NCBI GenBank assembly: GCA_900556455.1
Contig: USOV01000030.1
Coordinates: forward strand, 1 to 10,626
Length of the DNA: 10,626 bases
From: an uncultured Clostridium sp.
GTDB taxonomy: Bacteria; Bacillota; Clostridia; TANB77; CAG-508
Reading direction: 5' to 3'
This document shows, piece by piece, positions 1 through 5,892 of the stretch; positions within the stretch are counted from its first letter, which is position 1; every line of letters begins with the position of its first letter. Made by a program: the position numbers and the translations under genes. The notes beneath the pieces were generated by a model. That model did no database searches. It was not told the origin of the DNA and worked only from the letters and a program-made list of their open reading frames with translations.

Positions 1-64
1 GAGATTGGGCGGACGTTTTCAAATTTTTTTAAAGAGTTCGTCAAATTACAATTTACCTTTAATT
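1..64. other. Window edge with no recognisable gene
   Basis: This stretch follows the stop of the broken permease on the minus strand. I see no open frame with a ribosome binding site. The first 15 bases are much richer in G than the rest of the window. In importers of this type a substrate-binding protein gene often lies next to the permease, so one may start beyond the edge, but nothing here shows it. Confidence 0.4.
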
Positions 65-882
65 TTATCCGAAAAGATGAGTTTTTAATAATATTTTTTC
101 TAATAATGTTATTGCCGCATACATCAGTGCTGCTACAACTCCAAGTATTACTATTCCTGTCATTACCAAGTCTAGCTTAAATACTTGGCTTCCATAGTTT
201 ATTAAATAACCGAAGTCCTGCTCTTGAAACTAAAAATTCCCCGGTTATAACACCTACCATTGATAACCCAATATTTATTTTTAATGAATTTATAAAATTA
301 GAAACATTGGCGGGAATTATTATTTTTGTTAATAACTGTAATTTTGTACAATTAAAAGTTCTCGCCATTTTTATTTTTTCTTTGTCTGTTTCTAGAAATC
401 CATTTAAAATATCTAGTATTGTTACAACAAGCGATATTGCTATTGCCATTGTTATTATCGCAGGAGTTCCTGCGCCTACCCATATTATTATTACAGGTCC
501 TAATGCAACTTTTGGTAAACTATTTAATATTACTAAATACGGTTCAGCAACTTTACTAAGAAAGTCTGACCACCAAAGTAATATTGCAATTATAATTCCT
601 ATCCCAGTTCCCAGTAAAAATCCTATTAGAGTTTCTTGGCAAGTTACTCCGTATGTGCATTAACAAATCATTAGAAGATAAGTTTATAAAAGTTTTTAAA
701 ATTTTGCTTGGTTTGCTCATAATAAAGCTATCTATAAGCCCTTTATTTGCTGCCATTTCCCAAATTGCTATAAAAGCTATTAATATACTTATTTGTATGA
801 TTAAAATACTAATTTTCTTTATATGCTTTTTTCTTAAGTACTTTTTTCTATCATCTGAAATGTTTTTCTTATGCATGCACAT
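65..882 (-). pseudogene. NitT/TauT (SsuC-like) ABC permease, two frameshifts
   Basis: Inner-membrane subunit of an importer for a small anion or thiamine-precursor-like substrate; the substrate cannot be read from the sequence. The frame opens at 882 (or at a second ATG at 876), overlapping the end of the ATPase gene, behind GGAAGGAG. It shifts near 651 and again near 212. Between the shifts the other frame reads cleanly and contains the permease EAA-loop signature (EPYLVILNSLPKVALGP...VGAG) at about 440-520. Each shift is repaired by removing one base: G651 and G212 on the plus strand, that is one C before GG in the gene. The repaired frame runs 882 to a TAA at 65-67, 271 codons, a normal length for the family. 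Several membrane segments are evident. Either a recently inactivated gene or sequencing/assembly errors near a contig end; I cannot tell which. Confidence 0.8.
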
Positions 883-1636
883 CTAACTCCTTCCAAATGC
901 TGTCAAAGTATTTACTAAATTCAGGGGTTTCTCTTACATTCAAAGGATCTCTATTTTTTATGCTAAAATCTATATTTTTAATGCATTTTATAGTTGCAGG
1001 CCTACTAGATAGTACTGCAATTCTATCAGACATACTTATACTTTCTGATATATCATGTGTTACCATTACTGTTGTAATTTTCTCATTTTTTAATATTTTA
1101 TAAATATCCTTTGTAACCATTAGTCTTGTTTGATAATCTAATGCAGAAAAAGCTTCATCTAGTAATAATATCTTTGGTTTTATTGCAAGAGTTCTAATTA
1201 AAGCAACCCTTTGGCGCATTCCTCCTGATAATTGAGATGGATATTTATCTTTGAACTCATATAAATTATATTTTTTTAGTAGTTCTTCTACATAGGTTTT
1301 ATTTTCTTCTGTTTTTTGATGCCTTATTTCTAGTCCAAACATAACATTTCTGTATATGCTTCTCCATTCTAGTAAACTATCTTTTTGTAGCATATAACCT
1401 ATTTTAGGCGATACACCTGTTGTTTCTTCTCCATCTATGTAGAGTTTTCCAGATGTTTTAGCCTCTAACCCAGCAATTATTGAAAGTAATGTAGATTTTC
1501 CACATCCACTAGGGCCAATTATGCTTAATAATTCTCCTTCATATACTGTTAAGTTTACATTTTTTAAAGCTTCTATTTCTCCATTTTTTGCTTGATAGGT
1601 TTTAGATATGTTTTCTATTTTTAGTATTTCTTTCAA
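869..1636 (-). CDS. NitT/TauT (SsuB/TauB-like) ABC transporter ATPase
   Basis: ATP-hydrolysing subunit of the importer whose permease follows; it acts on the cytoplasmic face of the membrane. All motifs are present in the 255-residue product: Walker A GPSGCGKST at 41-49, Q-loop glutamine at about 84 (YMLQKD), signature LSGGMRQR from 136, Walker B ILLLDE at 156-161, D-loop SALD, and the switch histidine at 194 (VTHDISES). I choose the TTG at 1634-1636 as start because it sits 7 bases after AGGGAGG. A longer frame reaches 1669 but would place the ribosome binding site inside the gene. The end overlaps the permease start by a few codons, indicating translational coupling. The family (nitrate, sulfonate, taurine, thiamine precursor) is clear; the substrate is not. 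Confidence 0.93.
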   Translation of the reverse strand: MKEILKIENISKTYQAKNGEIEALKNVNLTVYEGELLSIIGPSGCGKSTLLSIIAGLEAKTSGKLYIDGEETTGVSPKIGYMLQKDSLLEWRSIYRNVMFGLEIRHQKTEENKTYVEELLKKYNLYEFKDKYPSQLSGGMRQRVALIRTLAIKPKILLLDEAFSALDYQTRLMVTKDIYKILKNEKITTVMVTHDISESISMSDRIAVLSSRPATIKCIKNIDFSIKNRDPLNVRETPEFSKYFDSIWKELDVHA

Positions 1637-1675
1637 AATTTTTCCTCCCTTTGTGTATAAACTTATCATAGTAAT

Positions 1676-1705
1676 AGTATATTCTAGAATATAATTTTAA
1701 GTGAA
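1676..1705 (-). promoter_or_regulatory. Candidate promoter of the ABC importer operon
   Basis: Read on the minus strand: TTCACT (1700-1705), an 18-base spacer, then TATACT (1676-1681), about 40 bases before the TTG start of the ATPase. The -35 is weak and the spacer one base long, so a regulator may be needed. A 16-bp palindrome covers the -10 and part of the spacer. Confidence 0.45.
1678..1693. promoter_or_regulatory. 16-bp perfect palindrome, possible operator
   Basis: TATATTCTAGAATATA is identical to its reverse complement. It overlaps the putative -10 of the importer operon and lies about 55 bases before the -35 of the divergent DUF975 gene. The position suits a dimeric repressor site. 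No regulator gene is in the window. Confidence 0.4.
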
Positions 1706-1747
1706 CAGTATTTATTTTTTATTTTTGTTACATTTTGTATTTTTCTG

Positions 1748-1776
1748 TTGACTTTTGTCTTTGTTTCATATATTAT
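1748..1776 (+). promoter_or_regulatory. Sigma-A-type promoter of the DUF975 gene
   Basis: TTGACT (1748-1753), a 17-base spacer, then TATTAT (1771-1776). Transcription would start near 1783, about 30 bases before the ATG at 1812. It also rules out the upstream TTG at 1755 as the start codon, because that lies inside the promoter. Confidence 0.75.
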
Positions 1777-1811
1777 TTTTTATAGGAAACAAAAGAAAGG
1801 AGGATATTATA

Positions 1812-2516
1812 ATGGTATCATCAGATTTTAGAAAAGACGCACGTGATAAATTATTTGGTAAATGGGGAAAAGTTGCCTTAATTTCTTTAGCATATTTTGT
1901 TTTTTTCTATATTATTGCTCTTTTAGAAAAACGTACTTCAGGTTTTACTAATTCAGTTATATCAATACTATCTTCTCTTATTTCAACACCTTTAATTTTT
2001 GGCTTAACTGTTTGCTTTGTTAAACTATTTAATGGTGAAGATGTAAAATGGTATGACTTTTTCTCTTTCGGATTTGACAATTTTGGTAAAGCTTGGGGAA
2101 TAGCTATTCTTACAGCATTAAGATTACTTTTACCTGTTATACTATCTGTTATTTCAATCGTTATAATGATGGGTGGAGGATTTTTTGCTTATGGTAGTCC
2201 AGATGCGATGCCTCTTATGATTATTATTGGAGTTATTTTATATTTTGCTTCTTTAATATGGCTTATTGTAGAATCATATTCTTATGAATTGACTTATATG
2301 ATTGCAGCAGAAAACCCAGAAATGTCAAGCAAAGATGTAGTAGTTAGAAGTAAAGAGTTAATGAAAAACCACCGTTTTAAATTTTTCTGCTTAGAATTTT
2401 CTTTTATTGGATGGGCAATACTTGCTATACTTTCATTAGGTATTGGTATGATATGGCTTATTCCTTATATACAATTTGCTAAAATAAGTTTTTATAAAAA
2501 TCTAATTAAAGAATAA
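1812..2516 (+). CDS. DUF975 family integral membrane protein
   Basis: Function unknown; a 234-residue membrane protein. It begins with the family's typical N-terminal helix (FRKDARDKLFGKWGKVAL, residues 6-23). Hydrophobic segments follow at about 20-37, 50-70, 95-120, 134-153 and 192-222. The C-terminal part carries the DUF975 hallmark: a cytoplasmic stretch RSKELMKNHRFKFF, then LEFSFIGW and GIGMIWLIPYIQ, ending in a short SFYKNL tail. The ATG at 1812 follows AAAGGAGG by about 8 bases. It is the only plus-strand gene here, transcribed from its own promoter and closed by its own terminator, so it is probably monocistronic. Nothing links it to the divergent importer except the shared upstream region. 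Confidence 0.88.
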   Translation: MVSSDFRKDARDKLFGKWGKVALISLAYFVFFYIIALLEKRTSGFTNSVISILSSLISTPLIFGLTVCFVKLFNGEDVKWYDFFSFGFDNFGKAWGIAILTALRLLLPVILSVISIVIMMGGGFFAYGSPDAMPLMIIIGVILYFASLIWLIVESYSYELTYMIAAENPEMSSKDVVVRSKELMKNHRFKFFCLEFSFIGWAILAILSLGIGMIWLIPYIQFAKISFYKNLIKE

Positions 2517-2519
2517 ATA

Positions 2520-2551
2520 AAAAAGAGCCTCAATAAAGAGGTTCTTTTTTT
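2520..2551. terminator. Bidirectional intrinsic terminator
   Basis: The stem AGAGCCTC/GAGGTTCT (one G-T pair), loop AATAAA, is flanked by A-runs on the left and T-runs on the right. It therefore gives a U-tract in both directions. It ends the DUF975 transcript from the left and the rpsF-ssb-rpsR transcript from the right. Confidence 0.9.
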
Positions 2552-2585
2552 GTGACCAAACAATGTTTGCCTATATAAATTAATT

Positions 2586-2876
2586 TTATTTGCTTGTAAA
2601 TGGTAATACTGCAATATGTCTTGCTCTTTTTACAGCTTGTGTTATATCTCTTTGATGTTTAGCACATGCTCCTGTGGCTCTTCTTGGTAATATTTTACCT
2701 TTTTCATTGACAAATTTCTTTAATTGATCTCCATTTTTGTAATCTAAAACGAAGTCTTTATTAGCACACATTACACATACTTTTTTTCTCATTTTTCTGA
2801 ATTTTGGATTGAATTCTTCGTCTCCATTATTTCTTCTTCTATTATTATTTCTATTATTTTGTTTTTTGTCTGCCAT
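2586..2876 (-). CDS. rpsR: 30S ribosomal protein S18, zinc-type
   Basis: Small-subunit protein that pairs with S6 on the 16S platform. The core is unmistakable: KILPRRATGACAKHQR and AVKRARHIAVLPF. It is a cysteine-bearing (C+) form with CVMC at 34-37 and CAKH at 71-74, expected to bind zinc. The product is 96 residues, longer than the roughly 75-80 common in Firmicutes, because of an N-terminal extension rich in Asn and Arg (about residues 6-17). I choose the ATG at 2874-2876 behind AAAGGGGG. A TTG six codons earlier lies inside the ribosome binding site. It is the last gene of rpsF-ssb-rpsR, 42 bases after ssb. Confidence 0.96.
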   Translation of the reverse strand: MADKKQNNRNNNRRRNNGDEEFNPKFRKMRKKVCVMCANKDFVLDYKNGDQLKKFVNEKGKILPRRATGACAKHQRDITQAVKRARHIAVLPFTSK

Positions 2877-2892
2877 TAATTTTCCCCCTTTC

Positions 2893-2911
2893 AAATTGTA
2901 CTTAACAATTT
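2893..2911 (-). promoter_or_regulatory. Small hairpin between ssb and rpsR
   Basis: AAATTGT and ACAATTT form a 7-bp stem with a 5-base loop, just upstream of the rpsR ribosome binding site. It could tune rpsR translation or be chance in AT-rich DNA. Confidence 0.25.
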
Positions 2912-2918
2912 ATTTGCA

Positions 2919-3338
2919 CTAGAATGGTAAGTCGTCATCTGCAGATACTGAAAATTCTGAAGTTTCAGATACACTGTTTCCAAATGTATTTGCAAAACTT
3001 GAACCAGCATCTCCATCTCTTTTACTATCAGCAAAATATGCTTCTTCTGCAACTACTTCTGTTATGTAGTGTCTTTGTTTGTTTTCGTCTTCCCAATTTC
3101 TAGTTTGGATTCTTCCTATTACTCCAACTTGTTGCCCCTTTTTGAAATATTTACTACAAAATTCTCCAGTTTTACTCCATGCAACAACATTTATAAAATC
3201 AGCTTGTCTTTCTTCCCCAGCTTTTGCAAATCTTCTATTTACTGCTAGTGAGAAAGATGCAACTAATGTATTAGTGTTTTGAGTATATCTTACTTCTGGA
3301 TCTTTAGTTAATCGCCCCATTAATATTACTTTATTCAT
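2919..3338 (-). CDS. ssb: Single-stranded DNA-binding protein
   Basis: Binds single-stranded DNA during replication, repair and recombination. The OB fold spans about residues 1-105, beginning MNKVILMGRLTKDPEVRY, with base-stacking tryptophans at 54 and 82. A short polar linker follows. The acidic tip DDDLPF at 134-139 is the docking site for partner proteins. The length of 139 residues is slightly short for the family because the linker is compact. The ATG at 3336-3338 lies 4 bases beyond the rpsF stop. Its GAGGAG ribosome binding site is made of the last glutamate codons of rpsF, so translation of the two is probably coupled. Confidence 0.97.
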   Translation of the reverse strand: MNKVILMGRLTKDPEVRYTQNTNTLVASFSLAVNRRFAKAGEERQADFINVVAWSKTGEFCSKYFKKGQQVGVIGRIQTRNWEDENKQRHYITEVVAEEAYFADSKRDGDAGSSFANTFGNSVSETSEFSVSADDDLPF

Positions 3339-3342
3339 GCGA

Positions 3343-3627
3343 TTACTCCTCCTCTTTAACTACTATAAATTTCATAACTTCATCAGTTATTCTATATACT
3401 CTTTCTAATTCTGTAATTAATTCTGGTTTAGCTTCGAATTTTATTACTACATAATATCCTTCGTTTAATTTCTTAATTTCATAAGCTAATTTTCTTTTTC
3501 CTAATTCTTCTACAGAATTTACTGTTCCATTACTATTAATTAAATCAGAGAATTTAGTTATTAAAGCTTTTATGCTTTCACCCTCTAAATTTGGATTAAT
3601 AATAACAACGCTTTCGTATTTGTTCAT
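3343..3627 (-). CDS. rpsF: 30S ribosomal protein S6
   Basis: Small-subunit protein that binds 16S rRNA as a dimer with S18. The 94-residue product shows the S6 fold signature: YESVVIINPNLEGE at the start, ELGKRKLAYEIKKLNEGYYVVIKF in the middle and RITDEVMKFIVVK near the end. The ATG at 3625-3627 follows AAAGGAGG by 7 bases. A GTG three codons upstream is part of that ribosome binding site and is rejected. First gene of the rpsF-ssb-rpsR operon, which couples ribosome and replication protein synthesis in most Firmicutes. Confidence 0.97.
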   Translation of the reverse strand: MNKYESVVIINPNLEGESIKALITKFSDLINSNGTVNSVEELGKRKLAYEIKKLNEGYYVVIKFEAKPELITELERVYRITDEVMKFIVVKEEE

Positions 3628-3656
3628 TATTTCCACCTCCTTTTGGATTTACAACC

Positions 3657-3703
3657 CATAGAACCCTTTCTATGAGTAAGGAAAAATAGCAAATGCTATT
3701 TTT
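3657..3703 (-). promoter_or_regulatory. Structured rpsF leader, two hairpins
   Basis: On the minus strand the rpsF 5' UTR holds AAAAATAGC-ATTT-GCTATTTTT (3682-3703) and then CATAGAA-AGGG-TTCTATG (3657-3674). Many rpsF leaders bind the S6:S18 complex and repress the operon. I do not recognise that known motif here with certainty, so the regulatory role is inferred from position. The first hairpin could also act as an early attenuator or protect the 5' end. Confidence 0.45.
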
Positions 3704-3715
3704 TCAGCACTTGCT

Positions 3716-3744
3716 ATTTTAACACACTTTTCCAGATTTTGCAA
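3716..3744 (-). promoter_or_regulatory. rpsF: Promoter of rpsF-ssb-rpsR
   Basis: Read on the minus strand: TTGCAA (3739-3744), exactly 17 bases, TAAAAT (3716-3721). Transcription should start near 3709, giving a leader of about 80 bases. It is close to the sigma-A consensus, as expected for a ribosomal operon. Confidence 0.75.
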
Positions 3745-3755
3745 GGAAAATTTGC

Positions 3756-3780
3756 TAATCTGTGTAATAAATTTGTATTT
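3756..3780 (-). repeat. Possible remnant of a prepilin-like gene 3' end
   Basis: The 18 bases TAATCTGTGTAATAAATT (3756-3773, plus strand) recur exactly at 5434-5451, where they encode the last residues and stop of the short prepilin-like protein. The similarity continues past a 7-base gap into a matching TTTGTATTT. Here no frame remains. It may be the decayed tail of a paralogue. Confidence 0.4.
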
Positions 3781-3791
3781 TTATATCCTTT

Positions 3792-5123
3792 TTAATTTGG
3801 TAGAAATGTACCGTTCTCATCCCAAGTACCTGTTACTTTTGTAAAATTTGGATGGGTTGAACAATTAAAAAACATATTTGTAAAATTGCAGTCACTTTTA
3901 ATGTTCCAATCATTAATTTCTGAAGCATCAGTTAGGTTTTGACAGTTAGAAAACATAGAGTTCATACTATCAACGTTATTTACATTCCAATTTGAAATAC
4001 CATTCAAATTTTCTACATTGCTACCTGAAAACATATTTTGTATGTTTGTAACATTACTTACATCCCAATTCGAAATACCATTCAAATTTTCTACATTGCT
4101 ACCTGAAAACATATAAGACATGTCTTTAACTTTACTTACATTCCAATTTTTAAATGCATCAATATTATAATTTTTAGTTGCTGCAATATCAGGATCTCCT
4201 CCACACAATCCCTTCATATTTGTAACATTAGATGTATTCCAATTACTTACACCATTTATATTGTCTAAAGCCTCGTATCCACAAAAAGCATATCCTAAAT
4301 TTTCAACATTTTCTGTATTCCATCTTGCCAAAAAATCCAGATTTTTTAATTTTTTATTCCTAGTAACTACACATAAAATTGCTTCCATATTTGTAACATA
4401 GTCCGTTTTTAATGTGCTTAATCCGCTTAAGTCTGATACATATGGTAAACCTCCAAACATCTTAGAACTATCAGGATTTAAGTACACATTTTTACTTTTG
4501 CTCCACCAATATATTGTTCCCGTTTTGACTTTTCTCTGTTTATTGGCATCTGTTATCTCTGTTAGTCCTTGTTCTCCGTTTATATTTCTAATTTCTTCAT
4601 TTTCACTTTCCTCAAACCACATATATATTGGACATAATTCGTATCCTTCTGGAACAATATTTTTGTATTTATCTGGTTCTTGTTCAAATGCTTTATATCC
4701 ATCTGTCCAAGACACTATATTAGCCTCTGTCATTTTTGTTAAATCTGGTGTTCCTTCATATTTTAGAATTTTATCAATTGCTATATTGTTGGTAAAATAC
4801 CACCCTTGCATAACTCTTTCTGGTGCAAGTGCATACATTTTTGTAATTACATTTGTACCTGTATCGAACATTGCAATGCTTGTACCATTAAAGTACTCAT
4901 CTATTGATGCATATGTTTTTCCGTCTATTGTTATTTGTCCATTTGCCGAAGCTTGTTCTTCATTCATTGCATCTTTTGTATCCTTTGTTGCTTTTCCTGC
5001 CTTTTCAAATAGTCCTCCATTTATTGCCATACTTATTGTTACTGCAACTAGGATTAACATTACAATGATTGTTATGATAAGTGCTATTAGTGTAATACCA
5101 TTTTGTTTGTTTAATTTTTTCAT
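3792..5123 (-). CDS. Prepilin-like N-terminus fused to BspA/DUF285 repeats
   Basis: A 443-residue surface-type protein. Residues 1-9 form a short positive leader ending in glycine. A hydrophobic helix GITLIALIITIIVMLILVAV follows (9-28), like class III/type IV prepilins, with likely cleavage after Gly9. Position +5 is Ala, not the usual Glu. The middle part contains a PIYMWF...TIYWWS segment. From about residue 268 to 410 come degenerate 26-residue repeats of the form WN-x-SNV-x-NM-x-x-MFS-x-(S/C)-x-NLNGISN, the BspA/DUF285 leucine-rich type. Two neighbouring units share 43 identical bases. The ATG follows AGGAGAGG by 7 bases. Probably exported and surface exposed, possibly an adhesin; the role is inferred. 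The promoter most likely lies at 5352-5380, upstream of a small ORF. Confidence 0.85.
   Translation of the reverse strand: MKKLNKQNGITLIALIITIIVMLILVAVTISMAINGGLFEKAGKATKDTKDAMNEEQASANGQITIDGKTYASIDEYFNGTSIAMFDTGTNVITKMYALAPERVMQGWYFTNNIAIDKILKYEGTPDLTKMTEANIVSWTDGYKAFEQEPDKYKNIVPEGYELCPIYMWFEESENEEIRNINGEQGLTEITDANKQRKVKTGTIYWWSKSKNVYLNPDSSKMFGGLPYVSDLSGLSTLKTDYVTNMEAILCVVTRNKKLKNLDFLARWNTENVENLGYAFCGYEALDNINGVSNWNTSNVTNMKGLCGGDPDIAATKNYNIDAFKNWNVSKVKDMSYMFSGSNVENLNGISNWDVSNVTNIQNMFSGSNVENLNGISNWNVNNVDSMNSMFSNCQNLTDASEINDWNIKSDCNFTNMFFNCSTHPNFTKVTGTWDENGTFLPN
3994..4114 (-). repeat. Tandem repeat units in the BspA-type gene
   Basis: Bases 3994-4036 and 4072-4114 are identical over 43 bases at a 78-base offset (26 codons), encoding MFSGSNVENLNGIS twice. 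The other units in the gene are diverged, so this pair is a recent duplication or was homogenised. Confidence 0.85.
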
Positions 5124-5141
5124 TTGAATTCCTCTCCTTTT

Positions 5142-5170
5142 TTTGCGGGTCGCCCTGGGGTGCGACCCCT
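5142..5170. repeat. GC-rich palindromic repeat, copy 1
   Basis: GGGTCGC (5147-5153), an 8-base loop, then GCGACCC (5162-5168), preceded by TTTGC. Strikingly GC-rich against an AT-rich background. It lies just upstream of the ribosome binding site of the BspA-type gene and would form a stable hairpin in that mRNA. It shares the flank TTTGCGGGTCGCC with copy 2 in the same orientation, which suggests an interspersed REP-like element rather than a simple terminator. Confidence 0.75.
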
Positions 5171-5250
5171 ACATTTTATTATATTTCTATATGCCAAAGA
5201 CCCTTTGCTATATCCTTAGGTACAATATCCTAAGATCACAGCTTGGGCCT

Positions 5251-5316
5251 TTATTTTTTCCATTTACTCTTAAAAATACTTGTGTGTACAGTACCAAAGG
5301 TTACATCGTTTAACAT
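5251..5316 (-). CDS. 21-residue small ORF of unknown function
   Basis: An ATG at 5314-5316 follows GAAGGAGG by 6 bases; the frame ends at TAA 5251-5253. The product begins MLNDVTFGTV and ends in the basic tail FKSKWKK. A near-consensus promoter (5352-5380) lies at the right distance. I recognise no family. It may be a leader peptide controlling the BspA-type gene 128 bases downstream, a short secreted or cationic peptide, or the surviving start of a gene truncated by the repeat-rich DNA after it. The stop falls just after a run of A residues. Dropping one A would extend the frame by about 15 codons, so a frameshift is possible. Promoter and ribosome site are strong evidence that it is expressed; function is unknown. 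Confidence 0.55.
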   Translation of the reverse strand: MLNDVTFGTVHTSIFKSKWKK

Positions 5317-5351
5317 ATTTTTCCTCCTTCGTTTTTACTTTTATCGATTTT

Positions 5352-5380
5352 ATTATACATTAACATTTTATGTTTTGCAA
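5352..5380 (-). promoter_or_regulatory. Near-consensus promoter of the small ORF and BspA-type gene
   Basis: Read on the minus strand: TTGCAA (5375-5380), 17 bases, TATAAT (5352-5357). The start should be near 5345, leaving about 30 bases to the ATG of the small ORF and about 220 to the BspA-type gene. I find no better promoter closer to that gene; one TATAAT near 5179-5184 lacks a -35. Confidence 0.75.
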
Positions 5381-5402
5381 TCTTTTTTATAAAATTAACG
5401 CA

Positions 5403-5430
5403 TTTGCGGGTCGCCGTGGGAGGCGACCCA
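5403..5430. repeat. GC-rich palindromic repeat, copy 2
   Basis: GGGTCGCC (5408-5415), loop GTGGGA, GGCGACCC (5422-5429): an 8-bp perfect GC-rich stem right after the stop of the short prepilin-like gene. It may end or stabilise that mRNA, although no U-tract follows on the minus strand. Same orientation and flank as copy 1, 261 bases apart. Confidence 0.75.
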
Positions 5431-5432
5431 TA

Positions 5433-5831
5433 TTAATCTGTGTAATAAATTACATCTTTGTATTTAATTCCATTTAAATAATATACTTCAAAAGTTTCTG
5501 AATCCACAATATATATGTCTTTTTCTTTTCCATAATTTAAGCTGATGTTTTTTAATTTATTAGTATTTATCTTATAAAATTTATGACCATTTGCTATTTT
5601 TGCTGGAACCTTTGTAACCTCATTTCCTATTGGCAATTCTCCATATTCTCTATAGAAATATAAAATTTTATCTTCTAATAATTCAACATCTGCACACATA
5701 AACTTATACTTTTTAAAGTCGTTTCCTGTATATGTACTTGTAATCGTTACTGTTGTTAAAATTAAAATAACTATAATTGTTATTATTAATGCAGAAATTG
5801 TTATCCCTTTATTTGATTTTATTTTTTTCAT
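5433..5831 (-). CDS. Short prepilin-like protein
   Basis: A 132-residue protein with a type IV prepilin-like start: MKKIKSNKG, then ITISALIITIIVILILTTVTI (10-30), with likely cleavage after Gly9. As in the BspA-type neighbour, the residue at +5 is Ala rather than Glu. The rest (31-132) is a small soluble domain with no motif I recognise, ending YYLNGIKYKDVIYYTD, of minor-pseudopilin size. The ATG at 5829-5831 follows GGAGG by 7 bases. Its own promoter lies within 50 bases, and a GC-rich hairpin repeat follows the stop. No prepilin peptidase, ATPase or platform gene is in the window, so it may depend on machinery encoded elsewhere or simply be membrane anchored. Confidence 0.8.
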   Translation of the reverse strand: MKKIKSNKGITISALIITIIVILILTTVTITSTYTGNDFKKYKFMCADVELLEDKILYFYREYGELPIGNEVTKVPAKIANGHKFYKINTNKLKNISLNYGKEKDIYIVDSETFEVYYLNGIKYKDVIYYTD

Positions 5832-5853
5832 TTGTTATCCTCCATATATATTT

Positions 5854-5882
5854 ATTTTATACTATATACTTTTGTTTGGCAA
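5854..5882 (-). promoter_or_regulatory. Promoter of the short prepilin-like gene
   Basis: Read on the minus strand: TTGCCA (5877-5882), 17 bases, TAAAAT (5854-5859). It lies just past the stop of the M50 gene, so the prepilin-like gene can be expressed independently of the M23-M50 pair. Confidence 0.65.
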
Positions 5883-5892
5883 GGGATGTTTT

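Noticed and set aside
1755..1811. N-terminal extension of the DUF975 protein from a TTG start
   Set aside because: The TTG lies within the promoter spacer, and AAAGGAGG precedes the ATG at 1812.
4414..5127. 237-codon open frame on the plus strand
   Set aside because: It is the mirror of the prepilin/BspA coding sequence, lacks a ribosome binding site, and its composition follows from the opposite strand.
5170..5250. Short imperfect hairpins (CTTAGG...CCTAAG, CAAAG...CTTTG) suggesting a riboswitch
   Set aside because: Stems are only 5-6 bp, no known riboswitch core is recognisable, and they may be part of interspersed repeat DNA.
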